Source: Maribacter sp.
GTDB taxonomy: Bacteria > Bacteroidota > Bacteroidia > Flavobacteriales > Flavobacteriaceae
Direction: 5' to 3'
DNA: 64,000 nucleotides
NCBI GenBank assembly: GCA_011050675.1
Contig: DRFI01000010.1
Span: 247,962 to 311,961 of the forward strand
How positions within the stretch are numbered: position 1 is the first letter of the stretch; the number at the start of each line of letters is the position of its first letter. Position numbers and translations under genes: made by a program. The notes beneath the pieces were generated by a model, which did no database searches, had not been told where the DNA came from, and saw nothing but the letters and a program-made list of their open reading frames with translations. Of the stretch, positions 62,690-64,000 are shown piece by piece.

Positions 62690-63115
62690 ATGTTCAGTAA
62701 AGAAGACTCTAGAAAATTACGAGAAGACTTTTGGATTTCCTTTGGCAAATCATTTCCGAATAAATGGACTTTGTACAAAACTAAAGTAAAGGGTCTTTCC
62801 TTTAAATTTCATTTTGGCTTAAAGACTGCCATGGTCTCCATTGATGTTGATACTGACTTTGACCAACGTATAAAAGTCTGGGATAAGTTAGTTGCCTTAA
62901 AATCCATTTTAAATGATGACTACTTACCTGATGCTATTTATGAAGACTTTTATTCTTTAAACAATCAAAAGGAAATATCCAGAATATATGTTGAATTAAA
63001 CAATGTATCTATCCACAATAAAAACAGCTGGAGAGAAACAATGGAATTTTTAAACAACGCTATGCTGAAAATTGAGAAATTTTATGAAGATTATAAGGAT
63101 GTAATAGATTCTTAA
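62690..63115 (+). CDS. DUF4268 family protein
   Basis: 141 aa soluble protein of the DUF4268 family: FSKEDSRKLREDFWISFGKSFPNKW at the start, a central GLSFKFHFGLKTAMVSIDVDT strand pair, then KEISRIYVELNNVSIHN and a C-terminal helix. Related DUF4268 domains occur at the end of some nuclease-like proteins, but this stand-alone form lacks catalytic residues I could name. It begins directly after the ZIP stop codon (TAAATG). Function unknown. Confidence 0.8.
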   Translation: MFSKEDSRKLREDFWISFGKSFPNKWTLYKTKVKGLSFKFHFGLKTAMVSIDVDTDFDQRIKVWDKLVALKSILNDDYLPDAIYEDFYSLNNQKEISRIYVELNNVSIHNKNSWRETMEFLNNAMLKIEKFYEDYKDVIDS

Positions 63116-63151
63116 TAATGAAAGCCGTATTTATTAGGTGAGTTTAAAACC

Positions 63152-63784
63152 TCAAATCACATCCAAATAAATAAAAAACCAATGGCTAATAGCTCCAAAT
63201 AATACAAATAGATGCCATATAAAATGATTACACGGAATTCTCCTAACAGCATAAAAAATAATACCGATAGTATAGAAGGCTCCTCCAAGTATTAGCAGCT
63301 GTATTCCTTTATCAGTTGTATTATCTACTAAATTCTGAAAGTCAAATACTATAAGCCAACCCATAAGCAAGTATAACAGTAATGATACTATTTCATATTT
63401 ACCTGTAAAAAATAATTTCAATATAGTTCCTACAGTCGCAATTGCCCATACTGTAAAGAATATTTGCCAACCATTACCATTAATTAATGTTATTAGCGCA
63501 ACAGGAGTGTAGGTTCCTGCTATGAGATAATATATATTAATATGATCAAGTATTCTCATTCTCAGTTTCCAAATTCTATTATCCACTGCATGATATACTG
63601 TTGAAACAAACAGCATACTTATAAGAGATATACTATATATGACAATACCCCAAGTAGCATAGGGCGATTTATCAGTATTGTAATACAGTAAAACTACCAT
63701 ACCTATAATAGCTAAGAAGGCACCTATACCATGAGAAATGGTATTAAATTTCTCTTCTTTATCTAATGAATAAAAATATGACAT
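63152..63784 (-). CDS. Hemolysin III / PAQR family membrane protein
   Basis: Seven-helix membrane protein (210 aa from MSYFYSL) related to hemolysin III, TrhA and the PAQR receptors. Family signatures are EKFNTISHGIGAFLAIIG (about 8-25), STVYHAVDN (about 58-66) and a C-terminal CNHFIWHLFVLFGAISHW with the conserved His pair that binds zinc. Helices are evenly spaced. An in-frame upstream start 13 codons earlier is open but not family-like. Despite the name, bacterial members affect membrane lipids rather than lyse cells in most cases. It is not coupled to a neighbour. Confidence 0.89.
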   Translation of the reverse strand: MSYFYSLDKEEKFNTISHGIGAFLAIIGMVVLLYYNTDKSPYATWGIVIYSISLISMLFVSTVYHAVDNRIWKLRMRILDHINIYYLIAGTYTPVALITLINGNGWQIFFTVWAIATVGTILKLFFTGKYEIVSLLLYLLMGWLIVFDFQNLVDNTTDKGIQLLILGGAFYTIGIIFYAVRRIPCNHFIWHLFVLFGAISHWFFIYLDVI

Positions 63785-63870
63785 CTGTTTTATGAAATGT
63801 ATTGTTCTTATAATAAGAATCATTTACAATACTATATAAATCTATAAAGATTTATTTGGTTTTATGGTAT

Positions 63871-63907
63871 AAAAAAAGCCCCTTACATTTCTGTAAAGGG
63901 CTTTCAA
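63871..63907 (-). terminator. rRNA operon terminator
   Basis: AAAGCCC-TTACA and TGTAA-GGGCTTT pair around TTTC and end, on the minus strand, in a run of T residues. It lies just after the 5S rRNA. Confidence 0.85.
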
Positions 63908-63911
63908 AAAA

Positions 63912-64000
63912 GGCGGCTACCTACTCTCCCACTTGGTATAGCAGTACCATCGGCGCAAACGGTCTTAACTTCCCTGTTCGGAATGGTAAGGGGTGGGCCC
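63912..64000 (-). rRNA. rrf: 5S ribosomal RNA, 3' part
   Basis: The minus strand reads as the 5S rRNA core and end: CCATTCCGAACAGGGAAG, then GACCGTTTGCGCCGATGGTAC and a final GGGAGAGTAGGTAGCCGCC. About 20 nt of its 5' end lie beyond the window. It marks the end of an rRNA operon transcribed leftward; 23S and 16S genes should lie to the right. Confidence 0.95.

Noticed and set aside
1..64000. CRISPR array, prophage, transposon or defence island
   Set aside because: I saw no regularly spaced repeats, integrase, transposase, phage structural gene or defence-type gene pair. The content is core metabolism, envelope and translation genes.

Overview
The window is a low-GC, gene-dense stretch of chromosome from a member of the Bacteroidota, most probably a marine gliding Flavobacteriaceae species. 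The signs are the GldI gliding lipoprotein, many short SCxx-type lipoprotein signals, a flavobacterial set of DUF families (DUF3810, DUF6452/DUF6048, OstA-like, CCC-motif membrane proteins), and promoters of the Bacteroidota type (TAnnTTTG at about -7) without Shine-Dalgarno sites. I see no transposase, integrase, phage gene, CRISPR array or recognisable defence system. Nearly everything is core or lineage-typical content.

Layout. 1-4800: end of a lipocalin-like gene, dciA, ndk, a PhoD-like phosphatase, then nrnA-gldI-PPIase. 4800-13000: a lone GH5 endoglucanase lipoprotein, pepD, a DUF3810 membrane metalloprotease-like protein and two exported amidohydrolase-like proteins. 13000-19330: a minus-strand molybdenum-cofactor operon (moaD, moaE, moaA, moaC, mobA, moeB-rhodanese, tauE/safE, moeA and a small membrane protein) without a visible molybdoenzyme. 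19400-26470: a DUF6503-like lipoprotein, a TrmH-family methyltransferase, an M48 protease, rel/spoT, a Fur-family repressor and purA. 26600-33110: a periplasmic sugar-oxidation locus (DUF1080 3-keto-glycoside hydrolase, exported Gfo/Idh/MocA oxidoreductase, PVC-type cytochrome, ThuA). 33180-42420: OstA-like protein, class III aminotransferase, TPR protein, two tandem DUF368 polyprenyl-phosphate transporters, aroE, DUF349 protein. 42580-44130: an orphan GAF histidine kinase with a tiny c-type cytochrome. 44175-46560: minus-strand coiled-coil protein, zapA, a 6S-type RNA and RNase Y. 46750-51580: M23 peptidase, TonB-dependent receptor, secreted protein. 51579-56240: cysteine desulfurase, lipoprotein, Smr protein, DUF2752 and two CCC-motif proteins, ornithine aminotransferase. 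56490-57645: a mechanosensitive-channel pseudogene. 57846-63784: rlmD, DUF6452/DUF6048, a THUMP methyltransferase, a ZIP transporter, DUF4268 and a hemolysin III-type protein. The right edge is the 3' end of a minus-strand rRNA operon (5S rRNA).

Points of most interest: the periplasmic 3-keto-sugar locus with its exported NAD-type oxidoreductase beside a cytochrome; the paired DUF368 genes; the kinase/mini-cytochrome pair; the 6S-like RNA between zapA and rny; a multiply broken channel gene; and several -7 elements that sit only 4-6 nt from the start codon, which suggests leaderless mRNAs. No stretch above 300 bases is empty; intergenic gaps hold promoters, hairpin terminators or nothing I can recognise.
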